From assembly GCA_023212695.1 (NCBI GenBank), contig JALCCG010000010.1, forward strand, positions 62,001 through 126,000: a stretch of DNA of 64,000 nucleotides, in the 5' to 3' direction. Made by a program: the position numbers and the translations under genes. The stretch comes from Sporisorium sorghi (Eukaryota > Basidiomycota > Ustilaginomycetes > Ustilaginales > Ustilaginaceae). This document shows, in pieces, positions 10,014 through 19,949 of this stretch. Each line of letters starts with the position of its first letter. The stretch's first letter is position 1. Under the pieces are notes generated by a model. It did no database searches and was not told the origin of the DNA. It saw only the letters and a program-made list of their open reading frames with translations.

Positions 10014-11582
10014 CTATCGGATCTCGATGGCCAGCTGATCGACCAACCTCGCCAGTACATCCGAATGCAACTGATTCACCTCGTCGTTCTCGAGCGACCT
10101 GTCCATGGACCGGTAGTTGATGCGAAAGCACAGGCTCTGCTTATTCGTCTTGGGATGCACAAAGTCGTCGATCTTGACCACGTCCTCGACCAGATCGCCG
10201 ACGCGGTCGCGCACGATCTCGAACAGATCGTTTTCATGAAACCCGCGCTGCTGCGGCAGCCAGAACGACACGTCCTTGTAGCACGGCGGGTACTTGGAGT
10301 ACGGCTTGAACGTCAGCAGCTTGGGCTTGCCTGCGTGCGGTTTCGCCTGGCCGCCGGCAGAAGACACTTCGTTGGTGGCTGCAGTGGCGAACTGGCCGAG
10401 GAAGCGCGGGTCTTGGGTCCAGAAGAGGCGGATGTCCGGGATCGAGTAGAGCACCATGGCGATGCGCTCCAAGCCGATGCCGAAGGCCCAGCCGAGTCGG
10501 TCCGGCACGCCGGCTTTGTCGAGCGTCCGCTGCTGCACCACACCGCAGCCTAGGATCTCGAGCCACTTGCCGCGGAACCACACCTCGACCTCGTACGACG
10601 GTGACGTGAAGGGGAAGAAGGCGGGGATCCAACGCACACGCAGCGGGTCTGCAGCAGAGCCTCCCTTTTGCGCCGTCTCGTAGGCGTGTCGAGCGCCGAA
10701 CAGTTCCAGCACCAGACCGTTGAGCGTTGCCTTCAAGTGTCGCACCGCCAGTGCAGCTTCGCGCGGGTCGTGATGGCTCTGATACCCTCCAGCTTCAGTG
10801 AGGCCGACGTGGTCCTCGATCGCAAAGTTTGCTTCAGCCAGCTTTGCCTCCATCTCGACGCACTCTTGCTCCACCTTGCCGCCGGGCGCGTAGTCACCGT
10901 GCGCGAAGATGGCCGCACCTTCTACCTGGTGGAAGATGGGATAGTGCGACGCGTCGATCTCGTCGCGGCGGTACACGTCGGCGGTGAGCAGCCACCGTTC
11001 GTGCTTGTTGCGGAACGTCTCGACTTCGTGCGCCGAAGTGTGCGTGCGCAGGCATGTGCTGCGGTTCACGTAGTACGTGTCTGTGGGGCTGCGGCCGGGA
11101 TGGTCGGCAGCGATGCCCAGATCTTCAAAGTTGAGCTCGGTGGTGACCACGGGCGATGTGGCGTGGATCGCGGTGTACTTGGAGCCAAGAGATGCTTCGA
11201 GCTGCGCTCGTAGAAGCGCTAGAGGGTGGTTCTTGGTGTAAGGTAGCGCAGGCGTCGGCGCAAGTCGTGACAAGATCGAAGCTGGGATGTTGGTGTAGTC
11301 GTCCGTGGGATAGTCTTTTCCGAGGATGGTGATGGTCGTTGGCGACCGAGATGCAGCACTCGCATTGAATTTGGCGCAGGCTGATGTTGAGAAGCCGCGA
11401 AGGGCCGGGCTTCTGCAGATGACTTCCGTTGAGCGAGCAAAGGATGCTCGAGCAGCGCTTCGACTGCGAGTGTGCAGTTGCGAGGTGAGGTTTTGCACCC
11501 TTGCGCGGATCTGAGCCGGTCGAGCGGCTTGTCGTGCGCCGAGACACGCCCTACAGGCTGCTTGTGATGGGAGCTTGATCAT
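10014..11582 (-). CDS. MSF1: Mitochondrial phenylalanyl-tRNA synthetase
   Basis: This 522-residue monomeric class II synthetase charges mitochondrial tRNA-Phe. The Arg/Ala/Ser-rich N-terminus (about 60 residues, few acidic residues) fits a mitochondrial targeting sequence. The motif 2 region near residues 200-225 reads YRRDEIDASHYPIFHQVEGA. Motif 3 near 364-377 reads GWAFGIGLERIAMVLYS, with the ATP-binding Arg in GLER. The C-terminal 90 residues form the ferredoxin-fold anticodon-binding domain (KYPPCYKDVSFWLP ... SLCFRINYRSMDRSL) typical of Msf1/FARS2. The length is close to the fungal family. An Ala/Gly-rich insert (ATAATNEVSSAGGQAKPHAG) precedes the anticodon domain. The start is the first ATG and gives a full targeting sequence. 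Confidence 0.96.
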   Translation of the reverse strand: MIKLPSQAACRACLGARQAARPAQIRARVQNLTSQLHTRSRSAARASFARSTEVICRSPALRGFSTSACAKFNASAASRSPTTITILGKDYPTDDYTNIPASILSRLAPTPALPYTKNHPLALLRAQLEASLGSKYTAIHATSPVVTTELNFEDLGIAADHPGRSPTDTYYVNRSTCLRTHTSAHEVETFRNKHERWLLTADVYRRDEIDASHYPIFHQVEGAAIFAHGDYAPGGKVEQECVEMEAKLAEANFAIEDHVGLTEAGGYQSHHDPREAALAVRHLKATLNGLVLELFGARHAYETAQKGGSAADPLRVRWIPAFFPFTSPSYEVEVWFRGKWLEILGCGVVQQRTLDKAGVPDRLGWAFGIGLERIAMVLYSIPDIRLFWTQDPRFLGQFATAATNEVSSAGGQAKPHAGKPKLLTFKPYSKYPPCYKDVSFWLPQQRGFHENDLFEIVRDRVGDLVEDVVKIDDFVHPKTNKQSLCFRINYRSMDRSLENDEVNQLHSDVLARLVDQLAIEIR

Positions 11583-11861
11583 TGCGACGAGACTCCGTTC
11601 GTTGTTGATGTGGTGGCTGTCTCAACACCATCGTCCTATGAGCAATCTTCCTGTTCTGAAATTTGCTTGCTGCTCGGAACTCGGAGTTGAGCGGAATGCC
11701 AAAAAACGGCCTTCGCACGCGCCTTTCTCATTCCGCAGTTGCGTGCGCATGTTTCTCACCTTGCCATCCCAACGCATTCACTCTCGACGTCCATCTTGTC
11801 GAGCGTCGTCGTTAGCATCCCAACGTCAACACAAGCACTTGAAACGACTCATCGAACAATC
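11583..11861. promoter_or_regulatory. Divergent promoter region, MSF1 / acidic Trp-tail protein
   Basis: This 279-bp stretch separates the two divergent starts and should carry both promoters. I see no clear TATA box. The open frame of the right-hand gene extends upstream to an ATG at 11739, but that 41-residue extension is Ser/Thr-rich and not conserved-looking, so I treat it as leader. Confidence 0.5.
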
Positions 11862-13028
11862 ATGGACATCTACGATCCCGGTCTCATGGCCGGCACTGGC
11901 CGTGCGGATGGAACCAGCACGCCGACAAGCAACGACCAGAGCAGCAAGACCGAGCTCGATCAGAACGTGGAAAAGCTCGTGGGCAACATCTCGAACTGGT
12001 GGACAGGTTTCGCGAAGAAGTCGCAGGACTCAATCACGCAGGTGCGCAAAGAGATGGAGAACCGCGGCGGCATCGTCAACTATGCCAAGAGCGAGTATGC
12101 CAAGCTCGAATCATCGATAGGCGAGGCGCAGAAGAAGGCGCGCGATCAGAGCCAGCAGCAGGAACAGGAAGCGGATCAGGAGTCCGGTTCTGCCCCTAAT
12201 GCGGACTCTGAAGACGCTACGAACCGATCGGAGAACAGCAAGGGCAAGCAGAGAGCCGTCGACGATCCAGCTGCAGCCGAGGATGGCGCAACGGCCCTCA
12301 ACCCAGGACCCACTCTTGGCGCTTCGGTTTCGTCCCTCTTCTCCAAACTCACGTCGGATCCACGACTTGTACAGCTGCAACATTCTCTGACATCCACGCT
12401 TCAGTCCGTCTCGTCACCGGCAGGCACCAAGGAGCTGAAAGACGGCGATGCTACTGAAAAGGCAGCAGGCCCGACACCGATCAACATCCAAGAGTCGCTC
12501 TCCAAACTCTCGCTGACGATCCAGTCGCACCTTCCGCATCTCGACCTCAAAGAGTCACAACAGCTGGCCACGCGCTACCTGCACGCCACCGAGAGCTTTG
12601 CACGAGAGATGCAGTCCGACATGAAGGACTTTGTCGGAGAACTGGTCCGCATTGTTCCACCAGAAGGCGAAGATGCAGAGGCCAAGGCGCCGGCAACCGT
12701 CGAGTCCGAATCCGTCAGCAAGGCGGCTCCAGCAGAAAAGACCGCCACCAGCTCCGCACCCGTGAAGGCTAGCAAAGCCTCGGCAGACACTTCAGAGCCA
12801 GCGAAAGAGGTAGCTGCTGCCTCTGAAGAAGAAGAAGACTTTGCATGGGACGAAGACGACGAGGAAGCCGCCGCCGCCAGCACTGAGGCCGCTCCTCCAG
12901 CAACTTCGACGACAGAGAAAGCAGCGGCAACGGATAAGACCGCCACAACTGCCGTCGCCGCCATCTCTGAGTCAAAACCCACTCCAAGCAAGACCGAAGA
13001 GTCGGACGAGGATTCCGACTGGGAGTGA
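11862..13028 (+). CDS. Acidic tryptophan-tailed protein, BSD/Dos2-like layout (uncharacterised)
   Basis: The frame gives 388 residues from the ATG at 11862 (MDIYDPGLMAG). The N-terminus has an amphipathic segment, VGNISNWWTGFAKKSQDSI, followed by a charged coiled-coil-like stretch. A helical region is visible at about 205-270 (SLSKLSLTIQSHL ... FAREMQSDMKDFVGELVRI). The last 110 residues are Ala/Glu/Ser/Thr-rich with acidic Trp motifs: EEEDFAWDEDDEE and the final SDEDSDWE. This arrangement (N-terminal WW helix, coiled coil, acidic DWE end) recalls BSD-domain proteins such as BSDC1 and Dos2, but I cannot find the BSD signature (FWxRYF) itself. Acidic Trp tails can bind COPI delta subunits, which is only a suggestion here. 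The start at 11862 is preferred over 11739. It converges with the Trf4-like gene, 188 bp apart. Confidence 0.75.
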   Translation: MDIYDPGLMAGTGRADGTSTPTSNDQSSKTELDQNVEKLVGNISNWWTGFAKKSQDSITQVRKEMENRGGIVNYAKSEYAKLESSIGEAQKKARDQSQQQEQEADQESGSAPNADSEDATNRSENSKGKQRAVDDPAAAEDGATALNPGPTLGASVSSLFSKLTSDPRLVQLQHSLTSTLQSVSSPAGTKELKDGDATEKAAGPTPINIQESLSKLSLTIQSHLPHLDLKESQQLATRYLHATESFAREMQSDMKDFVGELVRIVPPEGEDAEAKAPATVESESVSKAAPAEKTATSSAPVKASKASADTSEPAKEVAAASEEEEDFAWDEDDEEAAAASTEAAPPATSTTEKAAATDKTATTAVAAISESKPTPSKTEESDEDSDWE

Positions 13029-13216
13029 AGTGATCCTCATCACTACTCTGCCTTTCACCGAACGATCATTGCCAGTGACTAAATAGTCCTCAGTGGTCAA
13101 ATACCATCGCAATGATAGTCATATACCGCGTTGCACTTCCTCTTTTCGCAAGACCGTGCTGCATAACTTCGATTGAAGAGGAAGCCTGACTTACACAAAA
13201 CCTTTGTGCGTGACAT

Positions 13217-15385
13217 TCAGCTCGACGCACCGTTGCTGGCCGACGCGGGAGGCGGAGAGACCGAATTCTCTTTCGACTTGGCATCAACGCCCTTGGACGT
13301 CCAAAAGTCGTTCTTGGTGCGTGACGAGATGCGCGTCATCCCCCTCGATGTGCCGCCCAGCTTGGGCGACGACTTGGCACTGCTAGCGTTCGAAAGCGTG
13401 GGCAGTTGCATCTTGTCATCGCCTTGCGCCACATCGTCGTCCGAATCGTCTTCAGAGACAAACGTCGACGGCGCCGACTGCGACAAGTCTTCCAGATCGG
13501 CCTGCGTGATCTCGGACTGCATCGTGCGGGCGCGCTTGTTGACGGACGCAGCTGCACCTTTGGTTTTGGCTGAGCGATTCGCACTGTACCGAGAGTCTTC
13601 TTCCTCGCTCTCAGCATCGCGCCTCGCCTGAGCATCGTCGCCCGAAGCAACAGAGGCGACAGGGCTGCCGGCTCTGGCACGACGCTTGGATCCGCGCTGA
13701 GCGTCTGCTGTCGGCGCATTGCCCGACTTGCTAGCCGCAGCAGCAGCTCCTCGAATCGACAATTTAGGCATCTCGCCGCGCTTGGCAGTGCTCTTGGCAT
13801 CGTCGATCGACACAACACCGCTGTCGCCTCGTGCTTTGCTTTTTGCAGACGAACGCGCATCGGACGGGCCAGCAGCCGAGCCCGACACTCGGGCTTCGAG
13901 AGGCGACGCTCGAGAGGACGACGATGGGCGCGCAGGGGGCGGACTGCTCGGTGGCGCCGGTCTGCCTAGTTTGAACTGGAGAGAGCCGGAAAAGTAGAGC
14001 TCCTCCATCTCCTTTCTCTGTCGCACCACTGGATTGGAAATGCCGAGGATGGTGCCGAGCAAGCTGTTGGGATCCTTGTCGTCCTTGCCGCCTTCAGCGG
14101 TAGAGTCGCGGACCAGCGCCCGTCGAGCCTCGGCATCAGAGTCGGAATCCGAGTCGACAGAGAAACGGCGATGTTTGCTTCGAGCCGAATCCCCACGACC
14201 ATCTGACCCTTTCTGCAGGCTTGAGCTGCCTTCATTGGCTTGCTGACAGATGGTAGCGGTGAGAATGTCAAAGGCACCCGCGAGCGTCGATCGAACATTG
14301 ATGATGCCGAAGGAACCTTTCGAGATGTCGTTCGAGGGGTCGTGCGGGTCCTCGATGCAGAGCATGAACGGCCGCCTCTCATCCTTCCAGCCACGACGCG
14401 CCTTGCTGAAATATCCACCGCGGCCTCGAATCGAGATGCCGCAGTTGTCGTAGCCAAAGTTCTTGCCGTACAGCTCGAGAAATTCGAGAAGCAGGACTCC
14501 GAGGCTTCTGTCCGCCTCGATCTCGCCTCGTTGCAATTTCGGGTGGAGCTGCAAAAAGCTGATGACCATGATGATGACGCTGTAGCTTCCGAGACCTCCC
14601 GAGAATACCTCGCTCATGCCTCTTTGCATGAGCAGATACTTGACGACCAGGATGAGCGGACGAATGTGGGGCCACTTGCGCAGCCAGCTGTTGATGTAGC
14701 TTGCGGTGGTCAGACCATTGGTATGGTTGAGCGAGATGTCGACCTTGAGACGAGCATAGGTGGTGACAAACTTGATGATGGGCACCTTGGCTTTGGCGAT
14801 GACTTGGACGTCGGTTGCCAGATTGTGACGCCGCAAGCACGCAGCCATGGTGCGGAGCGCCGACTGGGTTCGGAGGTTGGCCATGGAGTTGCTGACGACG
14901 ACCAGATCAAGATCGCCTTGCGGCAGATAGAGCTTGGTCTCCTGACTTCCGAAGGGATGCACCTCTGCGTCACGGAACTGCGACTTGATGGCACGACTGA
15001 TGAGCTCGACGACCATGCAGCGCGTTTCGTGTTCGGCGACGGTGGGGGCCATCCATTCGTCGAAAGCGATGAGTTCGCGGTGGAGGGCCTCTGCTCCGTT
15101 CTGGCACTGGCTCCATTCTACGTCGGCTGACCATGGAGTGTGACGCGAACGTGCCATCTCTCGCTCCTTTTTGGTTCGCCCGTCGTCTTCACGCTCGTCG
15201 GCCTTGCGCTTCTTGCCCTTTCGTGATGCGTTGGAGCTGTCCTCGTTGCGTGATTGGGCTGCGCGGCCGCCTTTGGACTGCGTCGAGGACTTGGGAGCCT
15301 CGTCGTCCTCGTCATGGTCTGCTCCAAGGTCAAAGGCGATGAAATCTTGAGCGCCAAACGCTCTTTCTTTTGTCGAGACGGGCAT
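13217..15385 (-). CDS. Non-canonical poly(A) polymerase of the Trf4/Cid14 family (TRAMP complex)
   Basis: The 722-residue protein is a nuclear nucleotidyltransferase that adds short oligo(A) tails to aberrant RNAs, marking them for the exosome. The catalytic core starts near residue 85. FGSQETKLYLPQGDLDLVV (about 145-163) supplies the G-S motif and two catalytic Asp (D158, D160), and LKVDISLN supplies the third (D216). The central PAP/OAS1-associated domain follows (LILVVKYLLMQRGMSE, SGGLGSYSVIIMVISFLQ, later NFGYDNCGISIRGRGG). Both termini are low-complexity: an acidic/Lys-rich N-terminus and a long Ser/Ala/Arg/Asp-rich C-terminus from about residue 470. TRAMP partners (Air RING-knuckle protein, Mtr4) are not in the window. 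Assignment to Trf4/5 rather than another Cid1-like enzyme rests on the core motifs and nuclear-type basic tails. Confidence 0.93.
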   Translation of the reverse strand: MPVSTKERAFGAQDFIAFDLGADHDEDDEAPKSSTQSKGGRAAQSRNEDSSNASRKGKKRKADEREDDGRTKKEREMARSRHTPWSADVEWSQCQNGAEALHRELIAFDEWMAPTVAEHETRCMVVELISRAIKSQFRDAEVHPFGSQETKLYLPQGDLDLVVVSNSMANLRTQSALRTMAACLRRHNLATDVQVIAKAKVPIIKFVTTYARLKVDISLNHTNGLTTASYINSWLRKWPHIRPLILVVKYLLMQRGMSEVFSGGLGSYSVIIMVISFLQLHPKLQRGEIEADRSLGVLLLEFLELYGKNFGYDNCGISIRGRGGYFSKARRGWKDERRPFMLCIEDPHDPSNDISKGSFGIINVRSTLAGAFDILTATICQQANEGSSSLQKGSDGRGDSARSKHRRFSVDSDSDSDAEARRALVRDSTAEGGKDDKDPNSLLGTILGISNPVVRQRKEMEELYFSGSLQFKLGRPAPPSSPPPARPSSSSRASPLEARVSGSAAGPSDARSSAKSKARGDSGVVSIDDAKSTAKRGEMPKLSIRGAAAAASKSGNAPTADAQRGSKRRARAGSPVASVASGDDAQARRDAESEEEDSRYSANRSAKTKGAAASVNKRARTMQSEITQADLEDLSQSAPSTFVSEDDSDDDVAQGDDKMQLPTLSNASSAKSSPKLGGTSRGMTRISSRTKNDFWTSKGVDAKSKENSVSPPPASASNGASS

Positions 15386-16273
15386 GATGAGGTGAGTCGA
15401 GGGGACAGCTGGCGGCGAAGTGGTCGATCGAGAGCTGCTTATATGCCGATGACTGTATGCTGGGATATGCTAGCCAGACCGGTCGAAATGCTGAGTTTTT
15501 CACTCGAAAGCGATGACTGTCGTTCTGCCCGAGTGAGCGATGAAGGCTGGTCGGAAGGAGACTGTCTCTAGGCTGCGATAGCCTTGGACGTTCGCAGCTC
15601 TCCTCGACGAGGGCTGAGTTGGCACCTGCGTGTCTGGTCGGCGCCTGCACTTGAACAGAGCGTTTGCTTGCTGCACCGACGTGGCTGGGAGACTGCAAGA
15701 GTGCTGGATCGGCGACAAGCCGATGCTGATAAGGTGACGGTGTGATGTTCGTGACGGTAGGGAGAGCAACCGGTTCCCCTCAACCAAAGTTAGCCACGCA
15801 AAGACACACGCTGGTCGAAACACGAGACTGATCTGCAAGCCCTAAATTTTTCGCAGGGTCCGATGCTAATTATTTTTTCTTGAACGGATTTTTTTTTTCT
15901 TCTCCTTTTTCCTTTTTTCCTTTTCTTCTTGAGATGAAGTCACAGGTGGAGCAGGAAAAACGGAAAAAGGGCCGAAGCGACGGCAGAGCAGCCGTGAGAG
16001 AGAGCGTTTGGCGGGACCTGAGCGGTGAGCGTCGGTCGGCTAGGCCGTGGGAGCTTTTTGTGCGGGGGAAGACTGAGCATCTTCGACTTCATCACACTGC
16101 TTGTCACGCCTCTATCATCTCACGATCACACCTGGGCGTCAATTCGACCTCTCCTCGAAACATCAGGCTTGTTGATGCTGGTGTCATGAGAACTATTCTC
16201 ATCTGAAGGCACAGCTTCTCTACAAAGTCGAATTCAAGCCAGCCGTCGTCGCTGACTGGCTGCCGATCTCGAC
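15386..16273. promoter_or_regulatory. Divergent promoter region, TRF4-like / PRP5
   Basis: This 888-bp stretch lies between two divergent RNA-processing genes. A polypyrimidine tract (T/C only) runs at about 15890-15930. It lies roughly 340 bp upstream of the PRP5 start. A short upstream frame sits just before PRP5 (16186-16206). No protein-coding gene is recognisable. Confidence 0.5.
16186..16206 (+). promoter_or_regulatory. Candidate uORF upstream of PRP5
   Basis: ATG AGA ACT ATT CTC ATC TGA encodes six residues and ends 67 nt before the PRP5 ATG. It would matter only if transcription starts upstream of 16186, which cannot be seen here. Confidence 0.3.
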
Positions 16274-19200
16274 ATGGGCGGCTACGATGATCGCGACGAC
16301 TACCGTCGCTCTTCCTCCTCCTCATCTCACCATCATCGATCTCGCACTAGTAAGCATGATTCCTCGTCGTCCTCCTCGTCGTACAGAAGCCACGGACATG
16401 CGCCAACCAGACGCCGTTCTCGTTCTCCTCCTCCTCCCTCGCATCCCCACTCTTCGCGCAGTCACCGTGATCGTCCCGCTGAGCCCTATCTGAACGGTGC
16501 TGGTGGTAGCTACGACCGGCGGTACGATCAGGAACATCATCGAGAATGGGATCGGCGTGACTACGATTTTAGAGCGGGCGCGCAGCCTCCTCGTGATGAT
16601 AGGTATTCACAGAGTGAAGCCCCGAGGCAAGGCAGTCGCAGACGATGGGATGAGGATGCATCCATGCAGCCAGGAGCTCCTACCGCGGTTTCTTCTGCAG
16701 CAGCAACAGCGCCGAATGGAGCCTATGGCGCCCTTCCACCCAGGCCACCCGTGGCTCCTCCTGGTGCGGCACCAGGACCACCGCCGGCGCTTCCATCCGC
16801 ACTGCCAGCATCCGCATCTTCGACGAATCCGCCCTCCTCAAGCGCTGCTCCAGTCTCAGCAGAGGAGCAAGCCAAACTAGCAAAAAAGGCGCGACTCGAA
16901 GCTTGGCGCAAAGAGCAGGCCGCCAAGAAGGCGCTCGAGGAAGCTAGGCAGCGAGCCCAGTCCATCGCCAGTGCTGTTGCACCTGCTTCTGCCCCAGCAC
17001 CTCAGTGCACAGCAGCCTCCTCCTCCTCCTCTTCCGCTTCAAATTCGCAATCGCTTTCCACCTCCATCAATGCAACCGGTCTCCGTACGCTATCGCTGCG
17101 AACAGATCCATCCAGGGCTAATGCGCAGAACCGATCGCGCACTATGATGGACGACGCCTCGGAACCATCGACCCGCACGCATCTCAACCGCCTCGGCGAT
17201 CTTCCTCCTCTAGACTCCTCGATCGACGCTGCGCGCAAAGGCATATTGGCTGATGAGGACGACGATGACGACGATGCTGTACAGCGAGCAGATGCGACAC
17301 AGACCCGCGCATCCAACGTCGACATGGACGTCGATGACGACGACGACGAGGAGGACCCTCTGGACGCCTTCATGTCCACCGTCAAGACTCAGGTGGCCCA
17401 AGTCAATGCAGAGGATCGCCGCAAGGCCGGTGCCAGCGGTGAAGACGCCCTCATCCAAACCAAATCCAAAGCGGTCGTGCTCGGGCAAGACGACAGCGAT
17501 GCAGAACTCGAAGACCAAGACGAGGAGCTCGACGAACTCGACCGCGTCGGTGTCGCCACCGAGGATCTCTTGGCTCTTGCCGCCAAGAAAGTCAAGAAGA
17601 AGGAGCTGCCCACCGTCGATCATGCCACCGTCGACTACGAGCCCTTCCGCAAAGAGTTCTACAACCCTCCCGCCGAGATTCAGGACATGTCCGACGAGCT
17701 CGCCAATCAGATCCGTCTCGAGATGGATGCCATCACCGTGCGCGGCAAGGACTGCCCCAAACCTCTCACCAAATGGTCGCACTGCGGACTGCCCGCCAGC
17801 TGTCTCGACGTCATCAAGCGCCTTGGCTATGCTGCTCCCACTCCCATCCAGAGTCAGGCCATCCCGGCCATCATGTCCGGTCGAGACATGATCGGCGTCG
17901 CAAAAACAGGTTCGGGCAAGACCATGGCCTTCCTGCTGCCCATGTTCCGCCACATCAAGGATCAACGCCCCGTCGAGGTCTCGGAAGGTCCCGTCGGCAT
18001 CATCATGACGCCCACCCGCGAACTTGCCGTGCAGATCTACCGCGAGATGAGGCCCTTTATCAAAGCCCTCGGCCTCCGCGCCGCCTGTGTGTATGGAGGA
18101 GCTCCCATCTCGGAGCAGATTGCCGAGATGAAAAAGACGGCCGACATTGTCGTCGCTACGCCTGGCCGACTCATCGACTTGTTGACCGCCAACTCTGGGC
18201 GCGTCACCAACCTGCGTCGCGTCACCTACCTCGTCCTGGACGAAGCGGATCGCATGTTTGACATGGGCTTCGAGCCGCAGGTCATGAAGATCGTCAACAA
18301 CATTCGACCAGACCGCCAGACGGTGCTGTTCTCCGCCACTTTTCCGAAGCAGATGGAGTCGCTGGCGCGCAAGGTGCTCAAGAACAAGCCGCTCGAGATC
18401 ACCGTCGGTGGACGCAGCGTAGTCGCCGCCGAGATCGAGCAGATTGTCGAGGTGCGGCCCGAAAACACCAAGTTCCACCGTCTACTCGAGATCCTTGGCG
18501 AGCTGTACAACCGAGAAAAGGATGCGCGCACGCTCATCTTTGTCGATCGACAAGAGGCCGCCGACGACCTGCTTAAGGACCTCATCCGTAAAGGATACGT
18601 CACCATGTCGCTGCACGGTGGCAAGGATCAGGTGGACCGGGACGAGACCATTTCCGATTTCAAGGCAGGCAACGTGCCCATCGTGACGGCTACCTCGGTG
18701 GCAGCGCGCGGCCTCGATGTCAAGCAGCTCAAGCTGGTCATCAACTACGACGTGCCCAATCATATGGAGGACTACGTGCACCGTGCCGGCCGCACAGGTC
18801 GAGCAGGTCAAAAAGGAACATGCATCACCTTCATTACGCCCGAGCAGGATCGATACGCACGCGACATCATCGCCGCGCTGAAAGCCAGCTCGGCGCATGT
18901 TCCAGCCGAGCTCGAAACGATGGCAGCCGCTTTCAAGGAGAAGCTCGCAGCCGGCAAGGCGAAAGCGGCCGGATCCGGTTTTGGCGGCAAGGGTCTCGAT
19001 CGGCTCGAGACGGACCGCGAGAAGGCACTCAAGGCGCAAAAGTCAGCGTATGGCGAAGCAGACGAGGATGGCAAGGCAGCCAATGCAGGCGAAGCGAGCG
19101 ATGCCAACGCCAAGCCCGGCACGGCGACGGGCGTCTCGAGCTCGGAGGACCAGCTGAGCAAGATCCAGGGTATGAAGATCGAAATCATGCATGGCGCCGC

Positions 19201-19798
19201 CCCCGAGTCGGTGCGTGACAACAAGATTGTTTCGGCGAGCGACGAAGCATCGGCTGCGGCCGCCAAGACCAAAGCAGAGCAGGAGCAAGAGACCAAGGAA
19301 GCTGCGCAGCTGAAAGCGCAGGAGGCGGCGCTCGAAGCGGCCAAAGCACACGGTGCCGATACAACCAAGCTGGCCGCCGTGCTTGAAAACATTCGCAAGC
19401 AGGCCAATGCGCGCAAAGAGGCGGCTCGCGGATCCGAGGCGGACAAGCAGAGGGAGCGCAAAGCGCGTGATCCGGATGCTACCGACTACCATGCGATCGT
19501 GCCGATCAACGACTTCCCACAGCGAGCGCGCTGGCGGGTCACCAACAAGGAGACGATGAGCCATCTGATCGAATCGACGGGCGCTTCTATCACCAACAAG
19601 GGCGTTTTCTATAAGGAAGGCACAGAGCCGCAGCCGGGCGAGCCGCCTAAGCTGCAGCTGTTGATCGAGTCGAACACCAAGTCGATGGTGGAAGATGCGG
19701 TGCGGGAGATCCAGCGTCTGTTGGTGGAGGCGACGCAGGCGGCGCTCGAGGCCGAGGCGAGGAACCCGGGCACGACGGGTCGATACACGGTTGTGTGA
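16274..19798 (+). CDS. PRP5: DEAD-box pre-mRNA splicing helicase Prp5 (DDX46-like)
   Basis: The 1174-residue ATP-dependent RNA helicase remodels U2 snRNP during branch-site recognition. The N-terminal 250 residues are Ser/Arg/His/Pro-rich with a coiled-coil Lys/Ala stretch. The [16 protein letters not shown] segment near residue 360 is the DPLD motif typical of Prp5, known to contact U2 snRNP. The helicase core has a Q-motif region ([16 protein letters not shown]), motif I AKTGSGKT near 542, PTRELA, motif II DEAD in [16 protein letters not shown] near 655, SAT in FSATFPKQ near 686, and motif [12 protein letters not shown] near 836. A KH-like C-terminal domain follows ([19 protein letters not shown] ... 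[16 protein letters not shown]). The length matches DDX46-type orthologues better than the shorter yeast protein. It converges with Kti12 at 151 bp. Confidence 0.97.
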   Translation: MGGYDDRDDYRRSSSSSSHHHRSRTSKHDSSSSSSSYRSHGHAPTRRRSRSPPPPSHPHSSRSHRDRPAEPYLNGAGGSYDRRYDQEHHREWDRRDYDFRAGAQPPRDDRYSQSEAPRQGSRRRWDEDASMQPGAPTAVSSAAATAPNGAYGALPPRPPVAPPGAAPGPPPALPSALPASASSTNPPSSSAAPVSAEEQAKLAKKARLEAWRKEQAAKKALEEARQRAQSIASAVAPASAPAPQCTAASSSSSSASNSQSLSTSINATGLRTLSLRTDPSRANAQNRSRTMMDDASEPSTRTHLNRLGDLPPLDSSIDAARKGILADEDDDDDDAVQRADATQTRASNVDMDVDDDDDEEDPLDAFMSTVKTQVAQVNAEDRRKAGASGEDALIQTKSKAVVLGQDDSDAELEDQDEELDELDRVGVATEDLLALAAKKVKKKELPTVDHATVDYEPFRKEFYNPPAEIQDMSDELANQIRLEMDAITVRGKDCPKPLTKWSHCGLPASCLDVIKRLGYAAPTPIQSQAIPAIMSGRDMIGVAKTGSGKTMAFLLPMFRHIKDQRPVEVSEGPVGIIMTPTRELAVQIYREMRPFIKALGLRAACVYGGAPISEQIAEMKKTADIVVATPGRLIDLLTANSGRVTNLRRVTYLVLDEADRMFDMGFEPQVMKIVNNIRPDRQTVLFSATFPKQMESLARKVLKNKPLEITVGGRSVVAAEIEQIVEVRPENTKFHRLLEILGELYNREKDARTLIFVDRQEAADDLLKDLIRKGYVTMSLHGGKDQVDRDETISDFKAGNVPIVTATSVAARGLDVKQLKLVINYDVPNHMEDYVHRAGRTGRAGQKGTCITFITPEQDRYARDIIAALKASSAHVPAELETMAAAFKEKLAAGKAKAAGSGFGGKGLDRLETDREKALKAQKSAYGEADEDGKAANAGEASDANAKPGTATGVSSSEDQLSKIQGMKIEIMHGAAPESVRDNKIVSASDEASAAAAKTKAEQEQETKEAAQLKAQEAALEAAKAHGADTTKLAAVLENIRKQANARKEAARGSEADKQRERKARDPDATDYHAIVPINDFPQRARWRVTNKETMSHLIESTGASITNKGVFYKEGTEPQPGEPPKLQLLIESNTKSMVEDAVREIQRLLVEATQAALEAEARNPGTTGRYTVV

Positions 19799-19949
19799 TG
19801 ACCATTCAGAGTATGCAGTTGGAAAAAGTAAACCAATCAGAAGAGAAGGGCTCTTTGTGCGATGAGGTCCGCCGCGTCGGATCGCCGTGTCGTGGCTGAA
19901 TGAGACTGAGGATGAGCGGATACAAGTACAGAGAATGGTTATGATCAAA

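Noticed and set aside
17210..18478. 422-codon minus frame over PRP5
   Set aside because: Antisense shadow of the helicase core; the sense frame carries all DEAD-box motifs.
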